A stretch of DNA of 64,000 bases from positions 53,671,538 to 53,735,537 of the forward strand of contig CM055103.1 of the NCBI GenBank assembly GCA_029204225.1, given 5' to 3'. Each line of letters begins with the position of its first letter. Position 1 is the stretch's first letter. The position numbers and the translations under genes are program-made. The notes beneath the pieces are model-generated. The model was given only the letters and a program-made list of their open reading frames with translations, had not been told where the DNA came from and did no database searches. Origin of the DNA: Diphasiastrum complanatum (lineage: Eukaryota; Streptophyta; Lycopodiopsida; Lycopodiales; Lycopodiaceae). Below are positions 1-10,301 of this stretch, piece by piece.

Positions 1-2610
1 GCATCTGCTGTATGAGATAGTTGATTAATGACCAGAGGAGTTTTAAGATGGTTTCAAACGCATTCCAAAAATTAGTGCAAAAATAATACTTCTCACCGCA
101 GGCTGAATCTACATCCTTAATAGTTGGACTGCAATGACTGCAATTTAGTGTATTTTTATATCGCAACATTCGTGTACGATTTGGATTGCCTTGATAACGA
201 TCCCAGAAGCAGCAGTTCATTTGACTTAACAATATATATAATCAATGAGGCGTTCTTCGAAGACATTACAATTTACAAAGATACTCACAAGTAGCCTATT
301 TCGTGCATTGCCACCGCACGAGATCTGAAGAAGTACACTGATCTTCATGGCAGAGTAAATTCAGGTAGCCCTCTCCCTGACAACACCACCTTGAACTCTG
401 GGATTGCAGTGAGCTTGATTTCTTTGGTGAAAGGTTGATTCTTTAATGTTTTCTACTTATGCAGAGTTTTGTGTGCCAGCTATGCAGAATAGCTCACTGC
501 CATACCCATGGGACTATGCATAGGTTAAACTAAGTTGCATGTTTATCATCATGCATCTGGTCAAATTTTAGTCTTTGTCTGTTTAACTGAATTTGAAATC
601 GTGCCATGATAGGGATCTGAAGCTCACAACCTACCGACGGACAAAGAGAAAGGCTTTCTGAAGATCGTAGAGATCGCTCTTGGACGAGTATTCATAGTGC
701 CCCTTAAAAGCTACACACATACACACACAAGGTTTGAACCTTTTGGCTGACAGCCTTGAGGTTTGCATACTGTGTTTCAACTACATTTTTATTTTTTGGG
801 TGATTTATGTCTGTAGTTTGACGTAAGTTTCCTATTTGATTGCAGATAGGCACTATGTTTTGGGGCTATGAAACTTTTATTATGCAAAATCAACTGATGA
901 TTTTGTAATTACTTTCCTCTTTTAAACAAGATACAAAGACTAATTAGCTACACATCGCTTTCCTGTAATACTAGAACAGGGAATATATAATGCTTAGAAA
1001 CCACTTTAACTGGTTTTTTTTGTATGTATAGAAAATGCAAAGAGGATATCTGCTAAGGTTGGTCTTGGTGCATTTTTTGATGATCTTGACAAGTTACAAA
1101 TTTGAAGTTGTAATGTGGGGTTGTTTGAAGGATTTATTTGAGCAGCCTTCTCAAGTGAGCTTCCTCATGTGACATTCTATTTGAGATGACTTTGTTCATG
1201 CATCTCAATAATCTATCTAAACTGACTAGATGTAATGAGCAGCACGAGGCTTGTGTTCTTTAGGTAGTCTTAAGATCTGTGCTTGACAACCTTCCAAGGC
1301 CTTTTCAACTGAGCAGTCTTTTTTCTTCTAAAGGCAATCCTTTGTTTTTACAATGTTAAACAAGAACTCATGAGCCCCCCTTAGTGGAGGCTTGAGCTTT
1401 GAGTTACCACCACATGTATCAATCCAAGGTCGTCTTCACTTCTTTGAAAATCATAATCCAAAGGGTGAATTGATAGAAACAAAAGAATCTTTGGAGCAAC
1501 TCATATGAGTTGTGGCTCCACTATCAATATACATGACTACTTTTCTATGGGATGTAATATAACAAAATTTGGGGTAACACATTCTTTTTTGAAGATTTTT
1601 TTGTTCTTAATTTGAGCGTTATGACAACTTTTCTATGGGATGCAATATAAGAAAGTTTGTGTAATGCATTTAGATTATGCTATGTGATCTATTTAAGTGC
1701 AATTGACCTTATGCCATATTTATTGTGATTTAAATTTAATTTATGGATCACTTGTAATTTGTTGTGACCCTTGTTGTATTTCCTTGTAATGGATGAGAAT
1801 ATTGGGCAGTTTTCTGTTTTGGGCTTGCTTCTAATCATCCACAATCAAAACCCATTCTATGACGATAAGCTAGGTTGAATGACTAAATGAAATTGATTAT
1901 GTCAAGGGATTGGATGTGTTTTATCTTAAATTTCACATTATTAAATTGTTCAAAAACAGCTGCACATTTTCATGATCTAAATATTTTTGAATTGTTGCAA
2001 ACTTTTGATGTAAGGTTTTTCTGATATAAGATAATATTCCAATGTATAAGAAAGTGTTATCAGTTTTTGTTTATATCTAATCTTCAAAGTAGATGAAAAA
2101 TTGACCATAAAAAAATTGAAATGAGAGTTTATTGAAAATTCCTATTGTAGACAATGTAGCTTCATTTTGTGTATATTTTGGCAATCTTCATTGTAGTACT
2201 TAATTGTTGGGAAAAGACGACTTCATTATCATAGAGAAAATGTGCTTGTGTTGTGCATGCATCATGTGTAACCACGTAGGCCCACTTTAATTGGTGGACT
2301 GTAGCGATAATGCGCCAATAATGACAACAACTTTCAATTAGTTACTCTATCTTGCAAAATTTGTAAGAGAGATCATGGTTTAAGGACCTAGAGCATAACA
2401 AGAATAAATATGCATACTCATGTACAAATCTAGTAAGCAAAAATGTTTGATTTCACTAATGGAATTTATAATGGAATATTCTTTTTGATGAACACAAACC
2501 TTCAAAGCTCCAACTTAGGAGAATAAATTTATGTGTATGTGATATCCTTCAATGAAACTTTTACCTCGACTAAGTGCTCCAAATAAGAAGATAAATTCTA
2601 TCTTCATTGC
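1..2610. other. Stretch without a confident gene
   Basis: AT-rich DNA with frequent stops in all frames. I see no transposon terminus, RNA gene or long reading frame. One short exon-like segment at 613-731 is listed separately. The right end (2574-2610) is the 3' flank of the interrupted minus-strand reading frame that stops at 2611-2613. Confidence 0.5.
613..731 (+). CDS. Possible isolated exon, weakly PARP-like
   Basis: A 119-base segment begins after an AG (611-612) and ends before a GT (732-733). It is open in one frame and contains GFLKIVEIALG, which resembles the conserved strand before the donor loop in poly(ADP-ribose) polymerase catalytic domains, where EVALG or a similar motif is usual. 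I found no compatible upstream or downstream exon, and the ACACAC run at its end is simple sequence. It may be a relic exon or chance. Confidence 0.15.
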
Positions 2611-2917
2611 CTATTTTTTTTTTCTAGATTTAGGACAAGGCTTTGTCATTGTAGGCACTGGTGCTTGTTGTACTGGAGGCCTATTTGGGCTTGGATTCCC
2701 TGGATTTGGCCTTTGAAAAATGGATATACCCCGAATTGGCGTTGATTTGGGGGTCTGTTGAATTGTGGAACAATTAGACTTTGGTTGAATCTTGCTCGTT
2801 GAGGGGCAATTATCAACTTTAGTCTTCCCTTGGTCATTGCATTTCCCTGTTGAAGGCTGCGTGACTGCACTTTTCCTTGGATCTTGTGTTGAATTGCCTT
2901 CAAGTTGCTCTATTGAC
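2611..2917 (-). pseudogene. 3' part of a reading frame split by copia-1
   Basis: Read on the minus strand, this is the C-terminal part of an unrecognised protein. It is hydrophilic and rich in Pro, Gln, Ser and Thr, ends with a basic SRKKK tail, and stops at TAG (2611-2613). At its 5' side it meets the target-site duplication GCTAG of copia-1. Collapsing the two TSD copies joins it in frame, without any indel, to the segment ending at 14471. Together the two open segments give about 180 codons. The family is unknown to me; it could be a host exon or an older transposon gag-like frame. Confidence 0.45.
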
Positions 2918-2922
2918 GCTAG
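2918..2922. repeat. Left TSD of copia-1 (GCTAG)
   Basis: The five bases GCTAG directly precede the LTR start TGTTGAAT and are repeated exactly after the right LTR at 14466-14470. Confidence 0.9.
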
Positions 2923-3669
2923 TGTTGAATTTCACACGTGTGGATTGTCCACTACATGTACTTGTGATCTCCTAAGGTGTGTAGATGCACCAAGATCAAG
3001 ACTAGATTGAGATTCAAGATCTATCTTTGATTCTATGGCAAAAACACACTACTACATGCATTCAATCACTTCCAACTCTCACTCACACGTGTGGGAAGTG
3101 TTCCAAAAGTATTCTAAGTAAAAACAAGCTGCTCTCCTCGGGTAGAGAGAGAAAACCATCATGAGCTCTCGGGTAGAGAGAGAAAGCTAGAAACTCAATG
3201 ACACTCAAAATCCACTCAATCTCAAAATCAATTAGATCCAAAAGGAGGAGTACAATGATACTAATAGATTAATGAGCTACCACTATGCTTAACTATGATT
3301 GGATCACACTTTTCCACCTCTTAATCCTATTGGACCATTGATCCATGCACCTCTAAATTCTATTGGACTATATTCAAGCACACCTCAATTTTCTATTGGA
3401 CCTCACAAGGTTCCACCTCTAAATCCTATTGGACCTCTTAAGCTTCATCAAACAAAAGCATAACACTTGTCTACACTCTAATTGGCACAAGTTTGGCTCT
3501 ATTTTGGCTCAATATTGGCATTACAAGTGGAAATGGATAATTTGCCATCTATGTCAAATTTGACCCTATCAACATCCTACACCTAAATGCTTGACTATGA
3601 AATTCTATGAGACCCCTATATCAAACATTTTGATTTACTTTACAATTCTCCACACGTGGGAACATCCTC
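2923..3669 (-). repeat. copia-1 3' LTR, distal part
   Basis: 747 bp nearly identical to 13647-14393. It starts (plus-strand view) TGTTGAATTTCACACGTG and is cut at 3669 by copia-2; the remaining 72 bp of the LTR lie at 10104-10175. It holds several CACGTG-type palindromes and two copies of a GGGTAGAGAGAG motif. Confidence 0.92.
3666..3669. repeat. Left TSD of copia-2 (CCTC)
   Basis: CCTC precedes LTR start TGTGAAAA and recurs after the right LTR at 10100-10103. The empty site is seen in the intact copia-1 LTR (ACATCCTCCACACATG), where CCTC occurs once, so the duplication is 4 bp. Confidence 0.85.
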
Positions 3670-4324
3670 TGTGAAAAATACAGATCCTAAGTGGATCTAA
3701 ACTCCAAGATCATTGGCTTGAATGCTTGCACTCCAAATTACATAAGTTAGGAATTGGCAACACATTCTATGCTACCTAGAATGCAAAGAACTTGATCAAA
3801 AAGCATTTATCACAAATGGAAACTTCCATAAACATCAAGTGCGGCCCAAAATAGCATTATACAGTCCATAATACATCAGCCTATCACTTTTGGAAAGCAC
3901 CTAAGATCATACACAATAGCTTGAAGACAATACACACAACAATGCTCTCAATGGAGGAAGAAACAATGACAATGATCTATTGATCTCAATGAAGCATACA
4001 AAAGGTTTCTCCAACCTGTTCTCCACGACTTCCCTACTATTTATGGATGAGGAAGATGACTCTCTCTCCTCTCTCTAGAAGGTACTTGACCCTAGATATT
4101 CCCTATATAGGAAAAATAGCTAAAAATGGCTTATATGACCAAAATACATCAAAATGGTCTCATTTTGAAGGGTATGAAGTTTGACACTTCATCATACTGA
4201 AAAAATACAGTAAATAAAAACATTGTGGCCTGGTTCACACGTGTGAAACTCCAGAACCAAAACTATTTACAATTTTAGCCAATTTAGGCCTCAAACTAGC
4301 TAGGAAATGTTGACAATTTTCACA
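3670..4324 (-). repeat. copia-2 3' LTR (655 bp)
   Basis: Starts TGTGAAAAATACAG and ends GACAATTTTCACA in plus-strand view. Contains CACACGTGTG and a palindromic CCTATATAGG that could hold the TATA box for minus-strand transcription. Confidence 0.95.
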
Positions 4325-4334
4325 CTCCCTCTTC
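4325..4334 (-). other. copia-2 polypurine tract
   Basis: The minus strand reads GAAGAGGGAG directly before the 3' LTR. The same ten bases precede the right LTR of copia-3 (35690-35699), so the two are close relatives. Confidence 0.88.
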
Positions 4335-4495
4335 AACATTGGATGCTAGTTTCAACATAGTCTTTGAGCACATTCCAAGATTAGATCTATGCATTAAATA
4401 TAGGTCCTTTCCCAATGGTTTGGTGAAGATATCAGCCACACACTCCTTTGAAGAGACATGTTGAAGCTCCACCTCTTTGGCAATGACTTGATCTC

Positions 4496-7400
4496 TCACA
4501 AAATGGTGAGCAATCTCAATGTGTTGCTCCTTGCATGAAAAACAGGATTGCTTGCCAAGCTTTGGGCTGAAAGGTTATCACAAAGTATGATTGGAGTCTT
4601 CTCTGGTTCCAGCAAGTGAAGATCCAATAACATCCTCTTGATCCAAAGAATCTCCTTGGTGCATGTTGTTAATGCCTTGTACTCGGCTTCGGTGGAAGAT
4701 AGAGAGATAGTTGGTTGCTTCTTTGATAGCCATGAGACCACTCCATCTCCAAGATAGATTGCAAAGGCACTTGTTGACTTCCTATCCATTTGATCACCTG
4801 CAAAATCTGAATCTGAAAATCCACAAAGGTTAGGTGTAGTACCTCCATACAAGATGCCAAAATCTCTAGATCCCGAGATGTATCTAAGTACTCTCTTTCC
4901 TAGCTTCCAATGAGCCTCACTAGGATCTTGCATAAATTGACTTAGTTTACCAACCACAAAGCTTAGATCAGGTCTTGTGATGGTTAACCATATAAGAGAT
5001 CCTATTAGCTTTCTATAGAGAGTAATGTCCTTGAAGGATCTTTCATTACTTCTTGTAGTTAGCTTTACATTTGATTCCATAGGAGTAGAAACAACTTTAC
5101 AATCTTCCATATGAAACCTTTTTAGAATAGAGTTAACATACTTTTCTTGACATATGAATGTAGATTTAGAAGTTCTAATAATCTCTATTCCTAAGATATA
5201 ATGAAGTTTACCAAGATCTTGAATTTCAAACTCTCTTTTGAGTGCCATCTTGATTTCATCTATATCTAGATTGTTACCACCACTTAAGATAATGTCATCA
5301 ACATAGATCAAAAGTAAAGTGATATCATTTTCATTCAATCTAAAGTAGAGAGAATGATCATACTCACTCATAACAAAGTTTTGAGAAAGTAAGAAGGAAT
5401 TGAGCTTAGCATACCAACTCCTTGGTGCTTGCTTTAGCCCATACAAACTCTTTTGGAGATAGCACACATGATTAGGCTCATCATGTGAAACATAGCCCTC
5501 GGGTTGCTCCATGTAAATATCTTCTTCAAGATCACCATTCAAGAAGGCATTAGTAACATCCATTTGCCACATATCCCAATCATAAAGAGTTGCAAGAGAG
5601 ATTAGGATTCGAATAGTTACCATCTTTGCCACGGGTGCAAAGGTCTCATCATAGTCAATACCATATTCTTGAGCATACCCCTTTGCCACCAACCTTGCCT
5701 TGTACTTGTTGATTGATCCATCTTGATTTGTCTTGATCTTGAAGATCCACTTACAACCAATTGCCTTCTTGTCCTTTGGAAGCTTTACCAACCTCCATGT
5801 GTTGCTTTTGATGAGTGCTTGATGCTCATGATCCATGGCTTGGATCCATTCCTTCTTTTGAATTGCTTCACCTACACAAGTTGGTTCATCAAAAGAGGTA
5901 AGAAAAGCAAGGTTAGAGTTGTCCACCACTTGCTTTCCTTTTTCATCATAGGTTAGCCTTGATGGCTTAGCCCTTTGCCTTTGAGTCTTCCTTGAAGTTT
6001 GCTTTGGAGTGGCATCTCCATCTTCATCCAAGACATCTTGCACATCATGATGATTAGTAGGCACATCAACATCAACATCAACAACATTGGAAACATTCTC
6101 TTCATGAAAGATGACATCCCTACTTATGACAACTTTCTTTGTAGAAGGAATGTACACTTTGTAAGCCTTGCTTACTTCACTATAGCCAACAAACACACCC
6201 TTCTTTGATGAAGGATCTTCTTTAGTTCTATCATCAAGTGTGATATTGACAAAACATGTACATCCAAAGATCCTACAATGCTTGACACTCGGCCTTCTAC
6301 CATAAAGAACCTCATGAGGAGTTTTACCATCCAAGGAAGCACTTGTCCATCTATTACATAGATAGTTAGCACATGCTAAAGCTTCCCCCCAAAAAGACTT
6401 AGCAAGATTAGCATGTAGTCTCATTGCCTTGGCACATTCACAAAGGGTTCTATTCTTCCTCTCGGCCACTCCATTCTGTTGTGGAGTCCTAGGACTAGAC
6501 ATCTCCCTCTTAATCCCATGTGCTATACAAAAGTCTTTGAACCTATTTGAGGTGTATTCCCCTCCATTATCAGATCTTAAGCATTTGATCTTTGTATTGA
6601 ATTGGTTTTCCATTTCATTCTTGAACTTGACAAATGCAGCAAACACTTCATCCTTACTTTTAAGAAGATAGATCCAAGTATACCTACTAAAGTCATCAAT
6701 GAAAGTTGCATACATCTTTGCCCCACCATTGCTAGTTGTACTAGAAGAATGAATATCAGAATGCACAAGTTGAAAAGCTTCTTTAGATCTAGAAGTAGAT
6801 CTAGAATAAGCAAGTCTATGAGATTTGGACAAGGCACAATGTTCACAAACACTATTGTTTGCAACAAGACTTTTAGGGAGACCAAGAACAAGCTCTTTCT
6901 TTGCCATTACCTCCAAAGATTTGAAGTTGGGATGGCCCAACCTCTTGTGCCAAACTTCTTGGTTTGTCAATTGCTCCCTAGCCATACATCCTTCATGATT
7001 AGAGATCACACATGCATCAAGCTTGAAAAGTTTACCATGCCTCCTACCTTGAGCAATCAAGGATCCACATTTACTTATCAAACATGCATCTCCAATGAAC
7101 TCCACATCAAGTCCTTTGTCAATCATTTGACTTACACTAAGCAAATTCTTAGTGATTGAAGGAATGTACAAAACATTTTCAAGATTTGCTTTCCTATTTG
7201 TTGAAAGGGAAATAGGAATAGTGCCTATGCCTTTGATGTCACATTGACCATCATTTGCAGTGTAGATGATGTTACCTTCTCCCTCATAAGACAATAAGGA
7301 TGTAAAGTATTCCTTATGTCTTGTCATGTGAGATGAGGCTCCACTATCAATCCACCAAGGATCATTATCATCTATGTTGGCTAACAAACTTGAAGTCATA

Positions 7401-8272
7401 ACAAGTGATTCACATGTGTTATGTTCTTCCTCATATATTGTAAGATTTCCTTGCCTCTCTCCTTGCTCTCTTTTCTTCTTATAACATTCATTTGCAAAAT
7501 GACCTTTTATCCCACAATAAAAGCACTTGAACTTTGACTTATTGTTCTTAGTAGAAGAGGAAGAGGAAGAGTGATCATCATGATCAAAGTTACCACCTTT
7601 GGACCATTTCCCTTTGCCTTTACCTTTGCCCTTGAATTTGCCTTTTGTGAAGAAAGCCTCTTCACCTCCACCTTGCAAGGATGCACCATCAAGCTTTGAT
7701 TGCAACCTATGTTCTTCAGCCAATAAGATTTCTTGCAAGTCAACCACACTTGGCAAGACTCTTTGAATGGCAAAACTTTGCACAAGGTTAGCATGTTCAT
7801 TTAGCAAACCATTCAACATAACTTGGACTATTTCACCATCTTTTATGTTCTCATCAATGCATGCTAAATCATCACTTAGGGACTTAACTCTCAAGATAAA
7901 TGCATGAGCACTTTCACCCTCTCTTTGCCTACTAGAAAATATTTGTCTCCTTAGGGTCAATACCCTAGATGTGGACTTTGATTCAAATAGCTTCTTTAAG
8001 GCATTCCATGCCTCACTTGCACTTTGACACTTTCCAACTTCCTTGAGAAGTTCATTTGTAACATTCATTTTAATGATATGAAGAGCCCTTTTGGCCTTCT
8101 TATCAAACCTTTGTTGCTCTTGAAGTGTGAGAGGTCTCTCTTCAATTTCTGCAACTATGTCCATGAGTTCATTCAACTCAAGTAAGGACTCCATCCTCAC
8201 TTTCCAAGTAGAGTAGTTTGATGAACTCAACCTTTCACTAGACTCTAGCATGATCCCACCATTGGAAGCCAT
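4496..8272 (-). CDS. copia-2 gag-pol polyprotein (C-terminally frameshifted)
   Basis: 1258 codons from ATG 8272 (MASNGG). Domains in order: UBN2-type gag (1-200); basic GKGKGK linker and CCHC knuckle CFYCGIKGHFANEC (about 248-261); aspartic protease DSGASSHM (about 308); GAG-pre-integrase with HKRLGHPNF and CEHC (about 440-480); integrase core with Asp in VHSD (about 510), SDNGGEY (about 568) and NGVAERKN (about 604); RT with YVDD (about 989-992); RNase H with DSDFAGD and SSTEAEY (about 1150-1200). A missing A near 4524 shifts the frame in the final RNase H block. The normal C-terminus can still be followed in the next frame to a TGA at 4320, whose codon uses LTR bases. The function is self-replication as retrotransposon polyprotein. 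All catalytic motifs look intact. Confidence 0.93.
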   Translation of the reverse strand: MASNGGIMLESSERLSSSNYSTWKVRMESLLELNELMDIVAEIEERPLTLQEQQRFDKKAKRALHIIKMNVTNELLKEVGKCQSASEAWNALKKLFESKSTSRVLTLRRQIFSSRQREGESAHAFILRVKSLSDDLACIDENIKDGEIVQVMLNGLLNEHANLVQSFAIQRVLPSVVDLQEILLAEEHRLQSKLDGASLQGGGEEAFFTKGKFKGKGKGKGKWSKGGNFDHDDHSSSSSSTKNNKSKFKCFYCGIKGHFANECYKKKREQGERQGNLTIYEEEHNTCESLVMTSSLLANIDDNDPWWIDSGASSHMTRHKEYFTSLLSYEGEGNIIYTANDGQCDIKGIGTIPISLSTNRKANLENVLYIPSITKNLLSVSQMIDKGLDVEFIGDACLISKCGSLIAQGRRHGKLFKLDACVISNHEGCMAREQLTNQEVWHKRLGHPNFKSLEVMAKKELVLGLPKSLVANNSVCEHCALSKSHRLAYSRSTSRSKEAFQLVHSDIHSSSTTSNGGAKMYATFIDDFSRYTWIYLLKSKDEVFAAFVKFKNEMENQFNTKIKCLRSDNGGEYTSNRFKDFCIAHGIKREMSSPRTPQQNGVAERKNRTLCECAKAMRLHANLAKSFWGEALACANYLCNRWTSASLDGKTPHEVLYGRRPSVKHCRIFGCTCFVNITLDDRTKEDPSSKKGVFVGYSEVSKAYKVYIPSTKKVVISRDVIFHEENVSNVVDVDVDVPTNHHDVQDVLDEDGDATPKQTSRKTQRQRAKPSRLTYDEKGKQVVDNSNLAFLTSFDEPTCVGEAIQKKEWIQAMDHEHQALIKSNTWRLVKLPKDKKAIGCKWIFKIKTNQDGSINKYKARLVAKGYAQEYGIDYDETFAPVAKMVTIRILISLATLYDWDMWQMDVTNAFLNGDLEEDIYMEQPEGYVSHDEPNHVCYLQKSLYGLKQAPRSWYAKLNSFLLSQNFVMSEYDHSLYFRLNENDITLLLIYVDDIILSGGNNLDIDEIKMALKREFEIQDLGKLHYILGIEIIRTSKSTFICQEKYVNSILKRFHMEDCKVVSTPMESNVKLTTRSNERSFKDITLYRKLIGSLIWLTITRPDLSFVVGKLSQFMQDPSEAHWKLGKRVLRYISGSRDFGILYGGTTPNLCGFSDSDFAGDQMDRKSTSAFAIYLGDGVVSWLSKKQPTISLSSTEAEYKALTTCTKEILWIKRMLLDLHLLEPEKTPIILCDNLSAQSLASNPVFHARSNTLRLLTIL

Positions 8273-9429
8273 GATTCTAATGTTTCTTCAACTTTTAGGT
8301 TTTGTCCTAAAGCACTTAGCACTCACTTTTCTCTCAACAAATGATAGACAAAGAGATCTATGAAGATTTAGGACCCTAAAACACTTCTATCTTGAACCTA
8401 GATGGTTTCCAAGCATAGAAAGGAAGATTGAAACACATGCAACACTTTGCACACACTAAGAATGGATTACAAAATCAAACCAACCTGAACACACTCTTGC
8501 TTAAGCTCTCAAACTTTCCAGCAAGTGACCAAATCAAGTTATGGTGTGAAGAGTTACTTGCATTCTTAGAAAATACCCAAAACTAGGATGCCAAGATTAC
8601 CTAGTAATGAACAAACTTGATCAACATATGATCAACACACTAAGATATTGATTCAACCTGTAAAACCACATGTAAACCACACTTCTAAAAGTTTATAAAC
8701 TCCAGCAAGTGATAAATACAAGATTTAGAGGTGAATGAATGAGCACACTTAGTGAATCACAAGACTAGCTTCACTATCTTGTCAAATCTTGGTGTTTAGA
8801 TGTAGATCTAAGATCACTTCACATGAGAATGTTCCTCAACCTGTTAAGAACCTGAAAACACACTTGCATAATGGTTAACACCTTCCAGCAAATGCTCCAA
8901 TCAAATTACATAAGGAGAGTTACTTACATGCTCAACAAAGTACACCAAAATTTATGCCAAAATTGATGACAATCTTTACAATATGCTCTTCACAATGGAG
9001 CTTGCAATATGTTCACCCAAAAAAGGGGATCTTTCATCCAAATGGGAGCTTTGCTCAGCCTTTAGGAAAATTACAACTCACTCAAAAGAGCATTTGTCAT
9101 CCACTTAAGGAGAAGTTTCATCCACTTAAGGAGAGTGTTCATCCAAGAATGGAGATTGTCAACAATAGGATTGAAAAGAACATTGTTAGTATTGAATATG
9201 CACAAGCCTCACAATAACAAATGATTAGGTGTTATGATCTGATCCAAAATAGTTTCTTTTCAGCCTCTGATCTTCAATAGACCTGAGATATGCTTTTGAT
9301 CCACAAGTTCAACTCACAAAACAAAGGTTAGTAAGATTTGATCAACAAAGCAATGCAAAATCATGCTAGAACTTGATCAAACATCCAAATATCACCAAAA
9401 ATGGAATACTTACTGTAAATAGAAGCCAA
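8273..9429 (-). other. copia-2 long untranslated leader with degenerate repeats
   Basis: 1157 bp between PBS and gag. It carries three diverged copies, about 175-180 bp apart (near 8485, 8653, 8833), of a unit with CAACCTG..., a CACACTT-type stretch and CCAGCAA. A short ATCCACTTAAGGAGA repeat lies at 9100-9140. No coding sequence seen. Confidence 0.55.
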
Positions 9430-9444
9430 CCAGCTCTGATACCA
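9430..9444 (-). other. copia-2 primer binding site (tRNA-iMet)
   Basis: The minus strand reads TGGTATCAGAGCTGG directly after the 5' LTR. Confidence 0.93.
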
Positions 9445-10099
9445 TGTGAAAAATACAGATCCTAAGTGGATCTAAACTCCAAGATCATTGGCTTGAATGC
9501 TTGCACTCCAAACTACATAAGCTAGGAATTGGCAACACATTCTATGCTACCTAGAATGCAAAGAACTTGATCAAAAAGCATTTATCACAAATGGAAACTT
9601 CCATAAACATCAAGTGCGTCCCAAAATAGCATTATACAGTCCATAATACATCAGCCTATCACTTTTGGAAAGCACCTAAGATCATACACAATAGCTTGAA
9701 GACAATACACACAACAATGCTCTCAATGGAGGAAGAAACAATGACAATGATCTATTGATCTCAATGAAGCATACAAAAGGTTTCTCCAACCTGTTCTCCA
9801 CGACTTCCCTACTATTTATGGATGAGGAAGATGACTCTCTCTCCTCTCTCTAGAAGGTACTTGACCCTAGATATTCCCTATATAGGAAAAATAGCTAAAA
9901 ATGGCTTATATGACCAAAATACATCAAAATGGTCTCATTTTGAAGGGTATGAAGTTTGACACTTCATCATACTGAAAAAATACAATAAATAAAAACATTG
10001 TGGTCTGGTTCACACGTGTGAAACTCCAGAACCAAAACTATTTACAATTTTAGCCAATTTAGGCCTCAAACTAGCTAGGAAATGTTGACAATTTTCACA
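9445..10099 (-). repeat. copia-2 5' LTR (655 bp)
   Basis: Same length and ends as 3670-4324; differences are scattered single substitutions. This copy would carry the promoter; the CCTATATAGG palindrome lies near 9876-9890. Confidence 0.95.
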
Positions 10100-10103
10100 C
10101 CTC

Positions 10104-10175
10104 CATACATGTGAGATTCACTTACAAACTTCTATCATAAAAAATACCAAGCTAGATTTTTGCCAATTTCTCACA
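10104..10175 (-). repeat. copia-1 3' LTR, proximal part
   Basis: This continues the LTR interrupted at 3669. 747 + 72 = 819 bp, exactly the length of the intact LTR at 13647-14465. It ends TTCTCACA, the minus-strand LTR start TGTGAGAA. Confidence 0.9.
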
Positions 10176-10184
10176 CTCCTCCTC
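10176..10184 (-). other. copia-1 polypurine tract
   Basis: The minus strand reads GAGGAGGAG directly before the 3' LTR start TGTGAGAA, the expected place for plus-strand priming. Confidence 0.8.
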
Positions 10185-10301
10185 AAAAAATAGCTTGGAA
10201 AGGTACTAGATCACTTGAGAAGTTTGTAAATCTTTTTGAGTGGATCCTTTGGTATGCATAAGAAGTGAAGATCAGCCAAGGGATCCATCATAGCAGCACC
10301 C

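Larger units (their letters stand above)
3670..10099 (-). mobile_element. copia-2: nearly complete Ty1/copia element nested in copia-1
   Basis: 6430 bp, minus strand, inserted in the 3' LTR of copia-1. Both LTRs are 655 bp and differ at about five positions by eye. The termini TGTGAAAA/TTTTCACA form a perfect 8-bp inverted repeat. PBS (9430-9444) and PPT (4325-4334) directly adjoin the LTRs. The order gag-PR-INT-RT-RH is that of Ty1/copia. A one-base deletion near the end of RNase H is the only coding damage I found, so the element was active until recently. Confidence 0.95.
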
